22,788 nucleotides of DNA from SHZI01 sp964384525 (GCA_964384525.1 CAYLKO010000045.1:1-22788); one strand, 5' to 3'; shown: positions 1 to 7,976, counted from the first letter of the stretch. Numbers and translations: made by a program. The notes: generated by a model from the letters alone, not told the origin.

Positions 1-840
1 GACGCGGCTGTGCTGGGCGATCTGGTGCTCACCCACGACATGATCGTGGAGGGCGGCCATTTCCTGCCCGCCGATCCGCCGGCCGATATCGCGTGGAAGC
101 TGGCGGCGGTAAACCTGTCCGATCTGGCGGCGAAGGGGGCGACGCCGCTGGGCGCGCTGATGGGCTATGGGCTGACCGGCGATGCGGCGGGGGACGCGGG
201 CGTTGCCGAGGGGCTGGCCGCCGTGCTCGGTCAATTCGGCCTGCCGCTGCTGGGTGGCGATACGGTCCGCCTGCCCGCCGGCGCGCCCCGCACGCTGGGC
301 CTCACCGCGATCGGGCGTGCACCACCGGGCGGCGCGCCGGCGCGGACGGGCGCGCAGGCGGGCGACGGGCAGTTCGTCACAGGGACGCTCGGCGACGCCG
401 GGCTTGGCCTCACCATGGCGCCGGGCGCGCTCGACGGCGCGGCCAGCCTGCTCGCCGCCTATCGCCGGCCCGTGCCGCTGCTCGCCGCCGGCCAGGCGCT
501 GGCGCCGCAGGGGCGGGCGATGATGGACGTGGCGGACGGCCTGCTGATCGACGCCGCGCGCATGGCCGACGCCAGCGGCCTCGCGCGCCGGCTGGATCTG
601 GACCGGGTGCCGCTGTCCCCCGCGCTGGTCGCCCTGGCCGGCGACGGGCGGGCGGCGCGGATCGCCGCAGCGACGGCGGGCGACGATTATCAGCTGCTGT
701 TCGCGGCCCCCGCCCCGCCCATCGGCCTGCCCTGCGCGGCGACACGGATCGGCGCTTTCTCCGCCGGGCGCGGGCTGGCCCTGTACGACGCCGGCGCGCC
801 GGTCAGCCTGCCGGAGCGGCTCGGTTATCTGCACGATTGA
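1..840 (+). CDS. thiL: Thiamine-monophosphate kinase, 5'-truncated by window edge
   Basis: ThiL phosphorylates thiamine monophosphate with ATP to make thiamine diphosphate, the last step of cofactor synthesis in the cytosol. The reading frame is open from base 1 (DAAVLGD...) and lacks roughly the first 28-30 residues, including the start of the GDDAAV metal-binding loop. Visible family motifs in order are THDMIVEGGHF, a VNLSDLAAKGA segment, LLGGDT, the DVADGLLIDAARMA helix and AGDDYQLLF near the C-terminus, ending LGYLHD. These match the AIR-synthase-like ThiL fold, and the length (279 residues present) fits a family size of about 310-330. The gene lies 117 bp upstream of hppA on the same strand. 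Identification rests on motif memory, not a search, but the motif set is specific. Confidence 0.93.
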   Translation, partial: DAAVLGDLVLTHDMIVEGGHFLPADPPADIAWKLAAVNLSDLAAKGATPLGALMGYGLTGDAAGDAGVAEGLAAVLGQFGLPLLGGDTVRLPAGAPRTLGLTAIGRAPPGGAPARTGAQAGDGQFVTGTLGDAGLGLTMAPGALDGAASLLAAYRRPVPLLAAGQALAPQGRAMMDVADGLLIDAARMADASGLARRLDLDRVPLSPALVALAGDGRAARIAAATAGDDYQLLFAAPAPPIGLPCAATRIGAFSAGRGLALYDAGAPVSLPERLGYLHD

Positions 841-957
841 CCGAAAGAACAAGCCGGGCGGCAAGTGCTTGCCAGAGGTCATGTCAAGCGTATAGCCTCC
901 CGCCCGAATTGGCGTGGTCGGTTGATCCGCCAATGCAACAGGGGAGGGAAAAGCCCG

Positions 958-3006
958 ATGATCGTCGTCCAAATCGCCATCGTGTGCGGCCTGGTGGCCG
1001 TGCTCTATGGCATCATTACCAGTCGTCAGGTGCTCGCCGCTTCGGCGGGCAACGAAAAGATGCAGGATATCGCCGCCGCCATTCAGGAAGGCGCGCAGGC
1101 CTATCTGGGCCGGCAATACCGCACCATCGCCATCGTCGGCGTCGTCGTGGCGGTGCTGGTCGGCTATTTCCTCGGCCTGACGTCGGCCGTCGGCTCCATC
1201 ATCGGCGCCGTCTTGTCCGGCGTCACCGGCTATATCGGCATGAACGTGTCGGTCCGCGCCAATGTGCGCACCGCCGAGGCCGCCCGCAACTCCCTGCAAT
1301 CCGGCCTCACCGTCGCCTTCCGCGCCGGTGCGATCACCGGCATGCTGGTGGCCGGGCTGGCGCTGCTCGCGATCGCGGTGTTCTTCTGGTACCTGACCGG
1401 CCCGTCCGGTCTGCAGCCGGACAACCGGGTGGTCGTCGACTCCCTCGTCGCGCTGGCGTTCGGCGCGTCGCTGATCTCCATCTTCGCCCGTCTGGGCGGC
1501 GGCATCTTCACCAAGGCCGCCGACGTGGGCGCCGACCTGGTCGGCAAGGTCGAGGCCGGCATTCCCGAGGACGACCCCCGCACCCCCGCCGTCATTGCCG
1601 ACAACGTCGGTGACAACGTCGGCGACTGCGCCGGCATGGCCGCCGACCTGTTCGAAACCTATGCCGTCACGGTCGTCGCGACCATGGTGCTCGGCGGCCT
1701 GATGTTCAAGGGCGTGGATGGCGGCCTCGATCTCCGCTACATCCTCTACCCGCTGGTGCTGGGCGCGGTATCCATCGTCGCATCGATCATCGGCACCTTC
1801 TTCGTCAACGCCAAGGACGGCGGCAAGATCATGAACGCGCTGTACCGCGGGCTGGCGGTCTCCGGCATCCTGGCGTTGCTCGCCTTTTATCCCGTGACCC
1901 AGATGATGATGGGCGAAGGCTCGATGAACCTGTTCTATTGCGCGGTCATCGGCCTGGCACTGACGGGCGTCCTGATCTGGATCACCGAGTACTACACCGC
2001 CACCGAATACGCCCCGGTACGCTATGTGGCTGCAGCTTCCCAGACCGGTCATGGCACCAACGTGATCGCCGGCCTCGCCGTGTCGATGAAATCCACCGCG
2101 CTGCCGGTGCTGGCCGTGTGCGCCGCGATCTGGGGCGCTTCCGAACTCGATGGCCTGTACGGCATCGCGATCGCCGCGACGGCCATGTTGTCGATGACCG
2201 GCATGGTGGTGGCGCTCGACGCCTACGGTCCGATCACGGACAACGGCGGCGGCATCGCGGAAATGTCCGGCTTGCCCGACAACGTGCGGACGATCACCGA
2301 TGCGCTCGACGCCGTTGGCAACACCACCAAGGCGGTGACCAAGGGCTACGCGATCGGTTCGGCCGGCCTCGCCGCGCTGGTGCTGTTTGCCGACTACACC
2401 CACAACCTGGAGGCGGTTGGCAAGCTCGAAGTCTTCAGCCTGTCCGATCCGGCCGTGATCATCGGCCTGTTCATCGGCGGCATGGTGCCCTATCTGTTCG
2501 GCGCGATGGCGATGGAAGCCGTGGGCCGCGCGGCGGGCTCCGTGGTGGTGGAAGTGCGCCGCCAGTTCAAGGAGATCAAGGGCATCATGGAAGGCACGGC
2601 GAAGCCGGATTACTCCAAGGCCGTCGATCTGCTGACCAAGGCGGCGATCAAGGAAATGATCATTCCTTCGCTGCTGCCGATCCTCGTTCCGGTGATCATC
2701 GGCTTCGGCATGAACTTCCTGATGGGGCCGGGCGCCGGCGTACGCGCGCTCGGCGGCCTGCTGATCGGCACGATCGTCACCGGCCTCTTCGTCGCGATCT
2801 CCATGTGCACCGGCGGTGGCGCCTGGGACAACGCCAAGAAGTACGTCGAGGAAGGCAACTTCGGTGGCAAGGGTTCGGAGACGCACAAGGCGGCCGTGAC
2901 CGGCGATACCGTTGGCGACCCCTACAAGGACACCGCCGGGCCGGCGATCAATCCGCTGATCAAGATCATCAACATCGTGGCGCTGTTGCTGGTGCCGCTG
3001 CTGTAA
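958..3006 (+). CDS. hppA: Membrane-bound proton-translocating pyrophosphatase, K+-independent type
   Basis: This integral membrane pump couples hydrolysis of pyrophosphate to proton export across the inner membrane. The start at 958 is chosen because a GGGGAGG ribosome site lies about 10 bases before it and the protein then begins with a transmembrane helix (MIVVQIAIVCGLVAVLYG). An upstream in-frame start at 865 would add a charged non-membrane leader. The 682 residues and about 16 hydrophobic segments match the family. The pyrophosphate/Mg site DNVGDNVGDCAG is at residues 215-226. Residue 458 in GNTTKAVTKG is Lys, which is diagnostic of K+-independent H+-pumps (K+-dependent ones have Ala there). 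The C-terminus DPYKDTAGPAINPL is intact. A decayed copy of this C-terminus lies at 6346-6435. Confidence 0.97.
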   Translation: MIVVQIAIVCGLVAVLYGIITSRQVLAASAGNEKMQDIAAAIQEGAQAYLGRQYRTIAIVGVVVAVLVGYFLGLTSAVGSIIGAVLSGVTGYIGMNVSVRANVRTAEAARNSLQSGLTVAFRAGAITGMLVAGLALLAIAVFFWYLTGPSGLQPDNRVVVDSLVALAFGASLISIFARLGGGIFTKAADVGADLVGKVEAGIPEDDPRTPAVIADNVGDNVGDCAGMAADLFETYAVTVVATMVLGGLMFKGVDGGLDLRYILYPLVLGAVSIVASIIGTFFVNAKDGGKIMNALYRGLAVSGILALLAFYPVTQMMMGEGSMNLFYCAVIGLALTGVLIWITEYYTATEYAPVRYVAAASQTGHGTNVIAGLAVSMKSTALPVLAVCAAIWGASELDGLYGIAIAATAMLSMTGMVVALDAYGPITDNGGGIAEMSGLPDNVRTITDALDAVGNTTKAVTKGYAIGSAGLAALVLFADYTHNLEAVGKLEVFSLSDPAVIIGLFIGGMVPYLFGAMAMEAVGRAAGSVVVEVRRQFKEIKGIMEGTAKPDYSKAVDLLTKAAIKEMIIPSLLPILVPVIIGFGMNFLMGPGAGVRALGGLLIGTIVTGLFVAISMCTGGGAWDNAKKYVEEGNFGGKGSETHKAAVTGDTVGDPYKDTAGPAINPLIKIINIVALLLVPLL

Positions 3007-3064
3007 ATCCGCAGCCTGCCGCCGCGCTGGTTCAGCGTGGCGGTGGGCAGCACCTGCTCCCGGA

Positions 3065-3217
3065 GCGTGGCGGTGGGCAGGTGGGGTATCGCGGGACGTT
3101 CGCTTCGGCCATCCATGGCCTTTCGCTCTCTTCGCTCAGCCGGCGCCGGGCTTCCTGCCCGGCTTGGCNNNNNNNNNNTCGAGACACGCGCTCCCCCCCC
3201 CCCCCCCCACCGCGCGG
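3065..3217 (-). repeat. Dispersed palindromic repeat, copy A (contains assembly gap)
   Basis: This copy is in inverse orientation to copy E (17971-18114). It carries an outer inverted end (GCGTGGCGGTGGGCAGG...), the conserved GGGACGTTCGCTTCGGCC block, the GGCCATCCATGGCC palindrome and the CAGCCGGCGCCGGGC hairpin, then the N run, and finally CCACCGCGCGGG. A second partial end lies just before it (3033-3048). It sits about 60 bp past the hppA stop. The far arm is unreliable because of Ns and a long C run. Confidence 0.8.
3169..3178. other. Assembly gap (10 Ns) inside repeat copy A
   Basis: Ten Ns interrupt the repeat between its central hairpin and its distal arm. The following bases include a run of at least 15 Cs at the contig edge, where other copies read a normal arm (CCCGCGCTATCCC). 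The run is probably a sequencing or extension artefact, and the true gap size is unknown. Confidence 0.95.
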
Positions 3218-3348
3218 GAACGGTTGCTGATGCTTGCGGGTGGCTGTGCGACTGACAGTGTCATAGGCATCGCCCAGTTGATGTGGGCATGGAAGGATTC
3301 CCGGGTGAGGCTGGTTCGGGGGGCCGTCGCACTTCGCCGCTGGCAGAC
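3218..3348. other. Non-coding spacer between repeat copy A and DUF3293 gene
   Basis: The first ~45 bases (GGAACGGTTGCTGATGCTTG onward) are similar to the bases after repeat copy B (from about 6597). The duplicated block therefore extends past the repeat itself. No gene, RNA or clear terminator is visible in the rest. Confidence 0.5.
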
Positions 3349-3840
3349 CTACTCCGGGGACAGCACCACGTCCGGATGCATCAGTAACTCCGGCACGGCA
3401 TCCACTCCGACGTAGATCACCGCATTCTGCAGGTAGCGCTGGCAGAGATCGATAGCCTCCGCGCGCGTAGGGCCGAGAGCGAGGAAGCTCGGTGCCGGCG
3501 GCCAGTGGCCGCCTTCATCTTCTCCGCGTCCGGCGAAGACGGTCCAGCCATGTGATCGCAGGTCATGCTCGAGCCTGCGATTGGCAATCGCGTTGTCGGC
3601 CTCCGAAGGTGGCTTGCCGAAAGGATTCCAGGCGGTGACGAAACACGCGCCTGACGCGCCATGCCGACGCAGCAGTTCTCCCAGCACCAGGCAAGCTTCA
3701 CCAATGCGCAGCGTGAGATCACCATCGTCCACCTCGACGATGTAATGCGTGGCCAGATAGGCCGCACGCACCTCACGCGGAAGTTTTCGGGCTATTTTCG
3801 TCTCGACTCCTCGCGTGCGCATCGCTCGAACGGCTGGCAT
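3349..3840 (-). CDS. DUF3293 domain-containing protein
   Basis: This 163-residue soluble protein has no signal peptide and no membrane segment. The family-like features are an N-terminal AAYLATHYIVEV segment, the CFVTAWNPFGKPPSEADNAIANRRLEHDL block, a GHWPPAPSFLALG segment and a C-terminal YLQNAVIYV. Together they match my recollection of the DUF3293 domain, whose biochemical role is unknown. The gene begins 9 bp after the stop of the DUF262 gene on the same strand, so the two are very likely cotranscribed. The ATG at 3840 has no strong Shine-Dalgarno sequence; an in-frame ATG at 3822 is an alternative, and translation may depend on coupling to the upstream stop. Its context suggests an accessory to the restriction-like protein, but that is inference. 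Confidence 0.75.
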   Translation of the reverse strand: MPAVRAMRTRGVETKIARKLPREVRAAYLATHYIVEVDDGDLTLRIGEACLVLGELLRRHGASGACFVTAWNPFGKPPSEADNAIANRRLEHDLRSHGWTVFAGRGEDEGGHWPPAPSFLALGPTRAEAIDLCQRYLQNAVIYVGVDAVPELLMHPDVVLSPE

Positions 3841-3849
3841 CGATCCGGC

Positions 3850-6033
3850 TCAATCAATCTCGACGGCAAGGGCCTCTTCGTCTTCAGCTTCCTCCGGTGA
3901 AACAACCTGTAGATACTCCGCACGCACGTCGTTCAGCGACCGCTTCCCGTCAGACTCGAGACGCCAGAAATACCATCCGTTGGTGGGCTTGTTCCGGACG
4001 AAGGTGCCCGCCTGCGACGGACTGCCAAAGATCTTGTCCCGAACCTCGATCCGCCCGTCGCCCAGTATCCGAGCTGTGTGCCCACGGTACTTTCCGGGCT
4101 GTGAGTACAGGACCTGCCCGGGGGTAAGCTGGCCTGCAGCGAGAAGATCGCCGATTTCGACGGTTACCGTGGTATCCGACCGTCCCCTCTCGATCAGTAT
4201 CTGATGGCCATCCGGCACCGGCCAGACCCCCAGAATGGCCTCGATCATCCGTTCGGTACGCAGATCGATGCCGGCTTCATCCCATTGCCGCCCGGCGTAC
4301 TCGTGAAGCAGCCTGCTGTTGAGAAGCAGCACGTCCTTCTCCTGAAGGTGCGCAGCCTTGCCGATGCCGCCGCCCCAGGGGCCGTTGGAAACCGTGCTGT
4401 TGAGTTTCTTGGTCAACAGCGTCAGGTTACCCAGCCTGTGGATTCTGGCATCACGTTCGGCCTCAGGTGTTCCGGTAGACAGAGGCCAATTCTTCAGCCA
4501 CGACTGCGGCATCACATGCTCGATCGCATAGGTATTGCGCCGAATCCGCATGCCCGCCGCAGAGGTCTGGCCCGGGATCCAGCCGCGCCAGTGATCCTCG
4601 ATGGATTCGAGCACCATGCGCAGACGGGCTCTGCTCAGCTTGCGGTAGATCGGCAGGCTGGAGAGCTCCTTCCTCACCTCCTCGTCGTCAGGCCAATAGC
4701 CGATTTCCGAGCGCTGTGAGGCAAAGAAATCTCGAACACTTGTGCCGATCTGGCCCAGTGCAGAGTTCCGGATCACGGACACCACATCCGCCATCAGCTT
4801 GTTGTACGACTTTGCAGTGGCGCGAACGAGCATCCGGCGAGCTAACCAGCTTTCGAGCATGCCCAGGGCCATGTCGATTTCCGCGGGTGACAGTGGACCC
4901 GAGGGGTGATCGAGCAGCGCCAGCAGGACCGGCTTCACGACTTCACTTTCGAGCGTCTTCGCGCGGTAGGCAAACAGCCCAACGCGATCCAGCGGGCCGT
5001 CCAGGTTCTCCGCCTTCTCCGTGAACTCGCGATAGATCGCCGCGGCGCGGTGAATCTCCTGGAGCAGATCGATCATCGGCCGGCCATCGTGGTAGTCCGC
5101 GTAGGACTTGAACCCGGAAAATACCTCCCGCGCCACCACCTCTTCACCGGTCCGGACCACCAGCCAATGGTTCAGGAACACCGAAGAGCGTTGATGCTTC
5201 ACCCGACCGACGCTGACCTCCTCCTCCCAGAACGCGGTTTCGAACTGCTGCCAATACTGGCGGTATGCATCTTCGACGTCGGCACCCTGTTCCAGCAGGC
5301 GCTGGAAAACGAAATTCTTGATCAGGTCAGCCGCCGTCAACACGGCTCCGCGGGCATTGAGCGTTTCGAAGATCTCCTGGGCGTTCTCACTTGCCGTCAA
5401 GTCTATAACGACGATCTGGAGCAACTCGCGCGCGCATCGCTCGATGGCTTCGGCGCGGATGGTGAGCTTGTCCGGCCCCTCCGCGCCCAGCCATTCGCGA
5501 CACTGCAGGGAAAAATACTCATGTGCCTTGGCCATACGCGACGTGTGGAACTTCAGCTTCTGGTAGTCGATCGGAGCAACGGTCTCCATCACCTCGTTGA
5601 AAGCAGCTCGATCTCGATTGGTCGGCCATACCTTGAATCGATCTTCCTTGTTGCGACGGAACGCCTCGCCGTTCGCAATCAGCGGCTCAAGACGGGCGGC
5701 CGGCATGGTGGCACCGACATGGGCTATCTCGGCATGCAACGCGTCCAGCAGCAACTGGAGTGTGGTCAGCCGCTGCTGGCCGTCGATGACCGTGCGCTGC
5801 TGGAGATCACTCGTGGGCGTCTGCAGCTGCTGCAGAACAACTGCTCCCAGGAAATGTGGCGCGTGACTTGTGTGTGGTGATTGCAACAGGCGCGTCGCAA
5901 CCCGTTCCAGGTCCTTCCAGAGAGGTTCCCACTGCAATTCCTCGTTCCAGACGTACGGGCGCTGAAACAGCGGGACCAGCAGGCGCTGGGGCTGCATGAA
6001 GATGGCTTGGGGAGTCCTGACCTGGGTATCCAT
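3850..6033 (-). CDS. DUF262/DUF1524 protein with C-terminal RAMA domain, candidate modification-dependent restriction enzyme
   Basis: This is a 727-residue cytosolic protein. The N-terminal DUF262 (ParB/Srx-like nucleotidase fold) shows FQRPYVW near residue 24 and the hallmark DGQQRLTTL near 84-92. The C-terminal half has a DUF1524 His-Me/HNH nuclease core: IEHVMPQSW from residue 504, then RLGNLTLLTKKLN and NSTVSNGPW. A third module (about 621-700) reads EIGDLLAAGQLTPGQVL, then a G-rich stretch, SPSQAGTFV and NGWYFWRL. This matches the RAMA domain, proposed to read modified DNA. DUF262-DUF1524 proteins include GmrSD-type type IV restriction enzymes that cut modified phage DNA. It heads a two-gene unit with the DUF3293 gene. 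The start ATG has only a weak AGAAGA ribosome site. Defence function is inferred from domains. Confidence 0.85.
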   Translation of the reverse strand: MDTQVRTPQAIFMQPQRLLVPLFQRPYVWNEELQWEPLWKDLERVATRLLQSPHTSHAPHFLGAVVLQQLQTPTSDLQQRTVIDGQQRLTTLQLLLDALHAEIAHVGATMPAARLEPLIANGEAFRRNKEDRFKVWPTNRDRAAFNEVMETVAPIDYQKLKFHTSRMAKAHEYFSLQCREWLGAEGPDKLTIRAEAIERCARELLQIVVIDLTASENAQEIFETLNARGAVLTAADLIKNFVFQRLLEQGADVEDAYRQYWQQFETAFWEEEVSVGRVKHQRSSVFLNHWLVVRTGEEVVAREVFSGFKSYADYHDGRPMIDLLQEIHRAAAIYREFTEKAENLDGPLDRVGLFAYRAKTLESEVVKPVLLALLDHPSGPLSPAEIDMALGMLESWLARRMLVRATAKSYNKLMADVVSVIRNSALGQIGTSVRDFFASQRSEIGYWPDDEEVRKELSSLPIYRKLSRARLRMVLESIEDHWRGWIPGQTSAAGMRIRRNTYAIEHVMPQSWLKNWPLSTGTPEAERDARIHRLGNLTLLTKKLNSTVSNGPWGGGIGKAAHLQEKDVLLLNSRLLHEYAGRQWDEAGIDLRTERMIEAILGVWPVPDGHQILIERGRSDTTVTVEIGDLLAAGQLTPGQVLYSQPGKYRGHTARILGDGRIEVRDKIFGSPSQAGTFVRNKPTNGWYFWRLESDGKRSLNDVRAEYLQVVSPEEAEDEEALAVEID

Positions 6034-6059
6034 ATCTGATTCTTCTAACTGAGCGGGCT

Positions 6060-6104
6060 GGGTATAAGACTTTCAAACACCCACTTGGCTTAAGTCTGCC
6101 AGCC
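6060..6104 (-). repeat. Short conserved motif, copy 1, upstream of DUF262 gene
   Basis: Read on the minus strand this contains GTGTTTGAAAGTC and then TATACCC, 27 bp before the DUF262 start. Near-identical copies lie at 10982-11022 and 15456-15477, each also upstream of a minus-strand gene. Copies 1 and 2 share extra similarity (GACTTAAGC / GACTTCAGC). Role unknown; TTGAAA could serve as a -35 element. Confidence 0.55.
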
Positions 6105-6345
6105 CGGCATCCCGACCGCCATCGTCGGTGATCTGCCTTCTGGCCGCCGCTCCAACAATACCGGCTCCTTTTTGTTCATGGCACGGGTGGGTTATATTTG
6201 CCTCGGTTCGCTGGCCGGTGGAGGGAGATGCGCCCTCGTCGGACTAATAATCCGAAGTCTGTCTGGATCGCGTCGGGCCCGACCAGCGAACCTCTCTTTC
6301 AGCATTCCAAAAATTCCCTGTCCGCATGAACAAGGCCCGGGCCAA
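6105..6345. other. Non-coding stretch upstream of the DUF262 unit
   Basis: This spacer lies between the short motif and the hppA remnant. No credible gene, RNA or repeat is visible. Small open frames here lack ribosome sites and family resemblance. Confidence 0.4.
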
Positions 6346-6435
6346 GACCCGCGGCCGACAGGGACGTGCCCCACCATCAACCCACTGATCAAGATCATCA
6401 ACATCGTCGCGCTGCCTTGGCGCGGCGGCAGGTAG
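6346..6435 (+). pseudogene. Remnant of an hppA-like C-terminus
   Basis: In frame this reads DP, then TINPLIKIINIVAL, and stops at 6435. The intact hppA at 2917-2985 has the same spacing: exactly 69 bases from the Asp of DP to the Leu of VAL in both. Over the last 42 of those bases only five differ, and three are synonymous third-position changes. This looks like the tail of a separate, once-coding pyrophosphatase gene rather than a fresh copying error. Residues between DP and INPL are scrambled (RPTGTCPT against YKDTAGPA), and nothing upstream of DP is recognisable. It lies just before repeat copy B, as the intact gene lies before copy A. Confidence 0.7.
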
Positions 6436-6455
6436 TCTCATCACTTGCTTCCGGA

Positions 6456-6599
6456 GCGCAGCGGCGGGCAAGTGGGATATCGCGGGACGTTCGCTTCGGC
6501 CATCCATGGCCTTTGCTCTCTTCACTCAGCCGGCGCCGGGCTTCCTGCCCGGCGTCGCGCCGGGACCCGCGCTATCCCACTTGCCCACCACCGCGTGGG
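6456..6599 (-). repeat. Dispersed palindromic repeat, copy B (complete)
   Basis: This is a complete copy in inverse orientation to copy E. The outer arms (GCGGCGGGCAAGTGGGATAT and TATCCCACTTGCCCACCACC) pair with each other. Inside are GGGACGTTCGCTTCGGCC, GGCCATCCATGGCC and a strong GCCGGGC/GCCCGGC hairpin. Arm changes are compensatory relative to other copies (CAAGTGGG here pairs with CCCACTTG, while copy C has CAGATGGGG paired with CCCCATCTG). That suggests selection or mechanism maintaining the hairpin. Confidence 0.85.
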
Positions 6600-6795
6600 A
6601 ACAGTTGCTGATCATTGCAGGCGATTGTGCAACAGACGAAGGTCGTGGGTAGCTCGGGGCGCCGATTCGGCCGATCGACGAAGCTGCCCTGAGTGAAATC
6701 GACCCCGATCGTCCGGAGTGTCCTGAATACTGGGGGGAGCCCAATCGTCAGATCAGGGCGTCCACCAAAGCGAAGGAACCATCGACCAACAAATC
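6600..6795. other. Non-coding stretch between repeat B and the cassette-like genes
   Basis: The first ~45 bases resemble the flank of repeat copy A. On the minus strand near 6750, TCTGACGATTGGGCTC matches 15 of 16 bases of a segment at the edge of the attC-like site (7421-7436 on the plus strand). This may be a degenerate recombination site ending the third cassette. No matching right half could be found. Confidence 0.3.
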
Positions 6796-7399
6796 TTACT
6801 TGCATGTCTTGGGATACCTTGTGTACTCCGGTTCCTTCTTGGCCACTTTTGTCTTGAGCGAAGTGGCTTTCGCCAACGCCGCATTGGCCTTTCCGTTGTT
6901 TCCCGTCTTCGTCAGTGCATCGGCATAGTCCGTGTACGCATCCGCAAAGCTGGCGGGGTATTCATTAGCAAGACCATATCTCTCGGCAATAGCCAAGGCT
7001 TTGTCGAAGTACGGAACTGCCCTTTCATAGCGGCCGATATCGTAGTTGAACTGCCCGATTTCCATGACGGACGAATACGTAGCCTCGGTTCCGCTGCCAT
7101 TTGCTTGTTCATCAATCCGGTTTGCTTCGATAAACGCCTTTTCTGCCTCATCGTACTTGCACAGGTTCCCCAGGATTCGGGCATACCGGAAGAGCCATCG
7201 TCTCCGCCTTGGGCCCGAGGTTTCCCATCCGCACGTTCACCAAGGCCCGGGAATAATTCTGTTTCGCGAGCTGGAGATCACCACGGGAGGCAGCTTGATC
7301 TCCGGCAACCATATAGTTTTGGTACGTGCGCTGGTTAATTGGGTTTGTACAACTCGCCAATACCAAAACTATCGGCACGGCAGCGAACAGCTTTCTCAC
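6796..7399 (-). pseudogene. TPR-repeat lipoprotein gene with one frameshift
   Basis: Starting at GTG 7399, six bases after a GGGAGG ribosome site, the product opens with a lipoprotein signal (VRKLFAAVPIVLVLASC, lipobox LASC). It continues with helical TPR-like repeats: YMVAGDQAASRGDLQLAKQN, then, in another frame, YARILGNLCKYDEAEKAFIE, then IGQFNYDIGRYERAVPYFDK and YTDYADALTKTGNNGKANAA. The frame breaks at about 7180-7190 (one extra or two missing bases), splitting the coding region. Both halves read as one protein of about 200 residues ending at 6796. The break may be a true mutation or a base-call error. The gene is the third in a row of lipoprotein genes separated by attC-like sites. TPR lipoproteins act in envelope assembly or complex scaffolding; the specific role is unknown. 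Confidence 0.75.
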
Positions 7400-7419
7400 G
7401 TTTGCCTCCCTCGCTGTTG

Positions 7420-7521
7420 GTCTAACGATTGGGCTCGCCGGCGCCAGCGGCTGGCGTGCGGGTTGCACATGTAAGCTGCGAGACAGACACGTCATGCGAC
7501 TGGTGGGGCGATTGGTTATGC
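7420..7521 (-). other. attC-like recombination site (102 bp)
   Basis: Read on the minus strand, a 7-base box GCATAAC begins 8 bp after the stop of the 7529-7918 gene. A GTTAGAC box (fits GTTRRRY) ends the site 20 bp before the next gene's GTG. Size is within the attC range and a GCCAGC/GCTGGC hairpin lies inside. Inner-arm pairing beside the boxes is poor, so the call rests on box sequence, spacing and tight placement between genes. Confidence 0.4.
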
Positions 7522-7528
7522 GAAGCCC

Positions 7529-7918
7529 TCACTCTGAGCCTCCGGTAATATATGTAATGGTTACGCGAGATCCAAACGTCGATGCCGCTGCGCTCGACAG
7601 CTGCTTGCGATAGTCCTTGAACCAGCGAGGCTCGCAGCACGCCGTAGTAAGCCAAAGGCGGGCCTCCGCAATATCCGGAGACTCGTAGAAGAAGACAACA
7701 TAGCTATGTCCACCCCAGCCGGGTTCTGTGCAGCGAATGCGATCCTCGCCATAAAAGGGTGAGTCAGAGCATGGCATGCCTTGGCTCGCGGAGTATGTGG
7801 CTACAAACGTCCTTAATTCTGACGCAGGCACGTGGTGTGGATCTGTCGAGAGGCTATGAACCCAATAGGCATCACAGCCAGCAATCAACAATGTACAAAG
7901 TAGCAAGAACCTACGCAT
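7529..7918 (-). CDS. Small hypothetical lipoprotein, cassette-like gene
   Basis: I do not recognise this family. The product from ATG 7918 is 129 residues and opens with a lipoprotein signal peptide, MRRFLLLCTLLIAGCDAYW (lipobox IAGC). The mature part is rich in aromatic residues and has several Cys (MPCSDSP, RCTEPGWGG, TACCEP) that could form disulfides in the periplasm. The start codon lies within the GTTATGC box of the upstream attC-like site, which is typical of integron gene cassettes. A longer frame from 7981 would translate the attC itself (LPNKRIKFAH...) and is rejected. Base composition is clearly less GC-rich than neighbouring segments. It is predicted to be outer- or inner-membrane anchored; function unknown. 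Confidence 0.7.
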   Translation of the reverse strand: MRRFLLLCTLLIAGCDAYWVHSLSTDPHHVPASELRTFVATYSASQGMPCSDSPFYGEDRIRCTEPGWGGHSYVVFFYESPDIAEARLWLTTACCEPRWFKDYRKQLSSAAASTFGSRVTITYITGGSE

Positions 7919-7976
7919 AACTATCGAACCGAGCGGCGGGCTCACGCAGTGCGCAAACTTTATGCGCTTGTTAGGC
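7915..7976 (-). other. attC-like recombination site (62 bp)
   Basis: On the minus strand it runs from GCCTAAC (fits RYYYAAC), through AAGCGCATAAAG, to GTTATGC, 62 bases in all. The outer boxes are complementary at 6 of 7 positions. The site begins 14 bp after the stop of the preceding gene and includes the start codon of the next, the arrangement seen in integron cassette arrays. Inner pairing is imperfect. Confidence 0.55.

Noticed and set aside
93..1613. Long plus-strand open frame across thiL and hppA
   Set aside because: It is Arg/Ala/Gly-rich low-complexity translation of an alternative frame in very GC-rich DNA, overlapping two clear genes.
3190..3209. Run of about 16 Cs as a phase-variable tract
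   Set aside because: It abuts an N gap at the spot where other repeat copies have an ordinary arm, so it is most likely an artefact and lies in no gene.
1938..3230. Long open frame overlapping the 3' half of hppA and the repeat
   Set aside because: It is an off-frame shadow of hppA, rich in Arg and His, and it runs through the N gap.
4906..5880. 324-codon plus-strand frame opposite the DUF262 gene
   Set aside because: It is antisense to a gene with strong domain motifs and has no recognisable motif or ribosome site of its own.
6630..6800. Possible third attC after the TPR gene
   Set aside because: A left-half-like segment (TCTGACGATTGGGCTC) is present, but no matching GTTRRRY right half or pairing arm was found.
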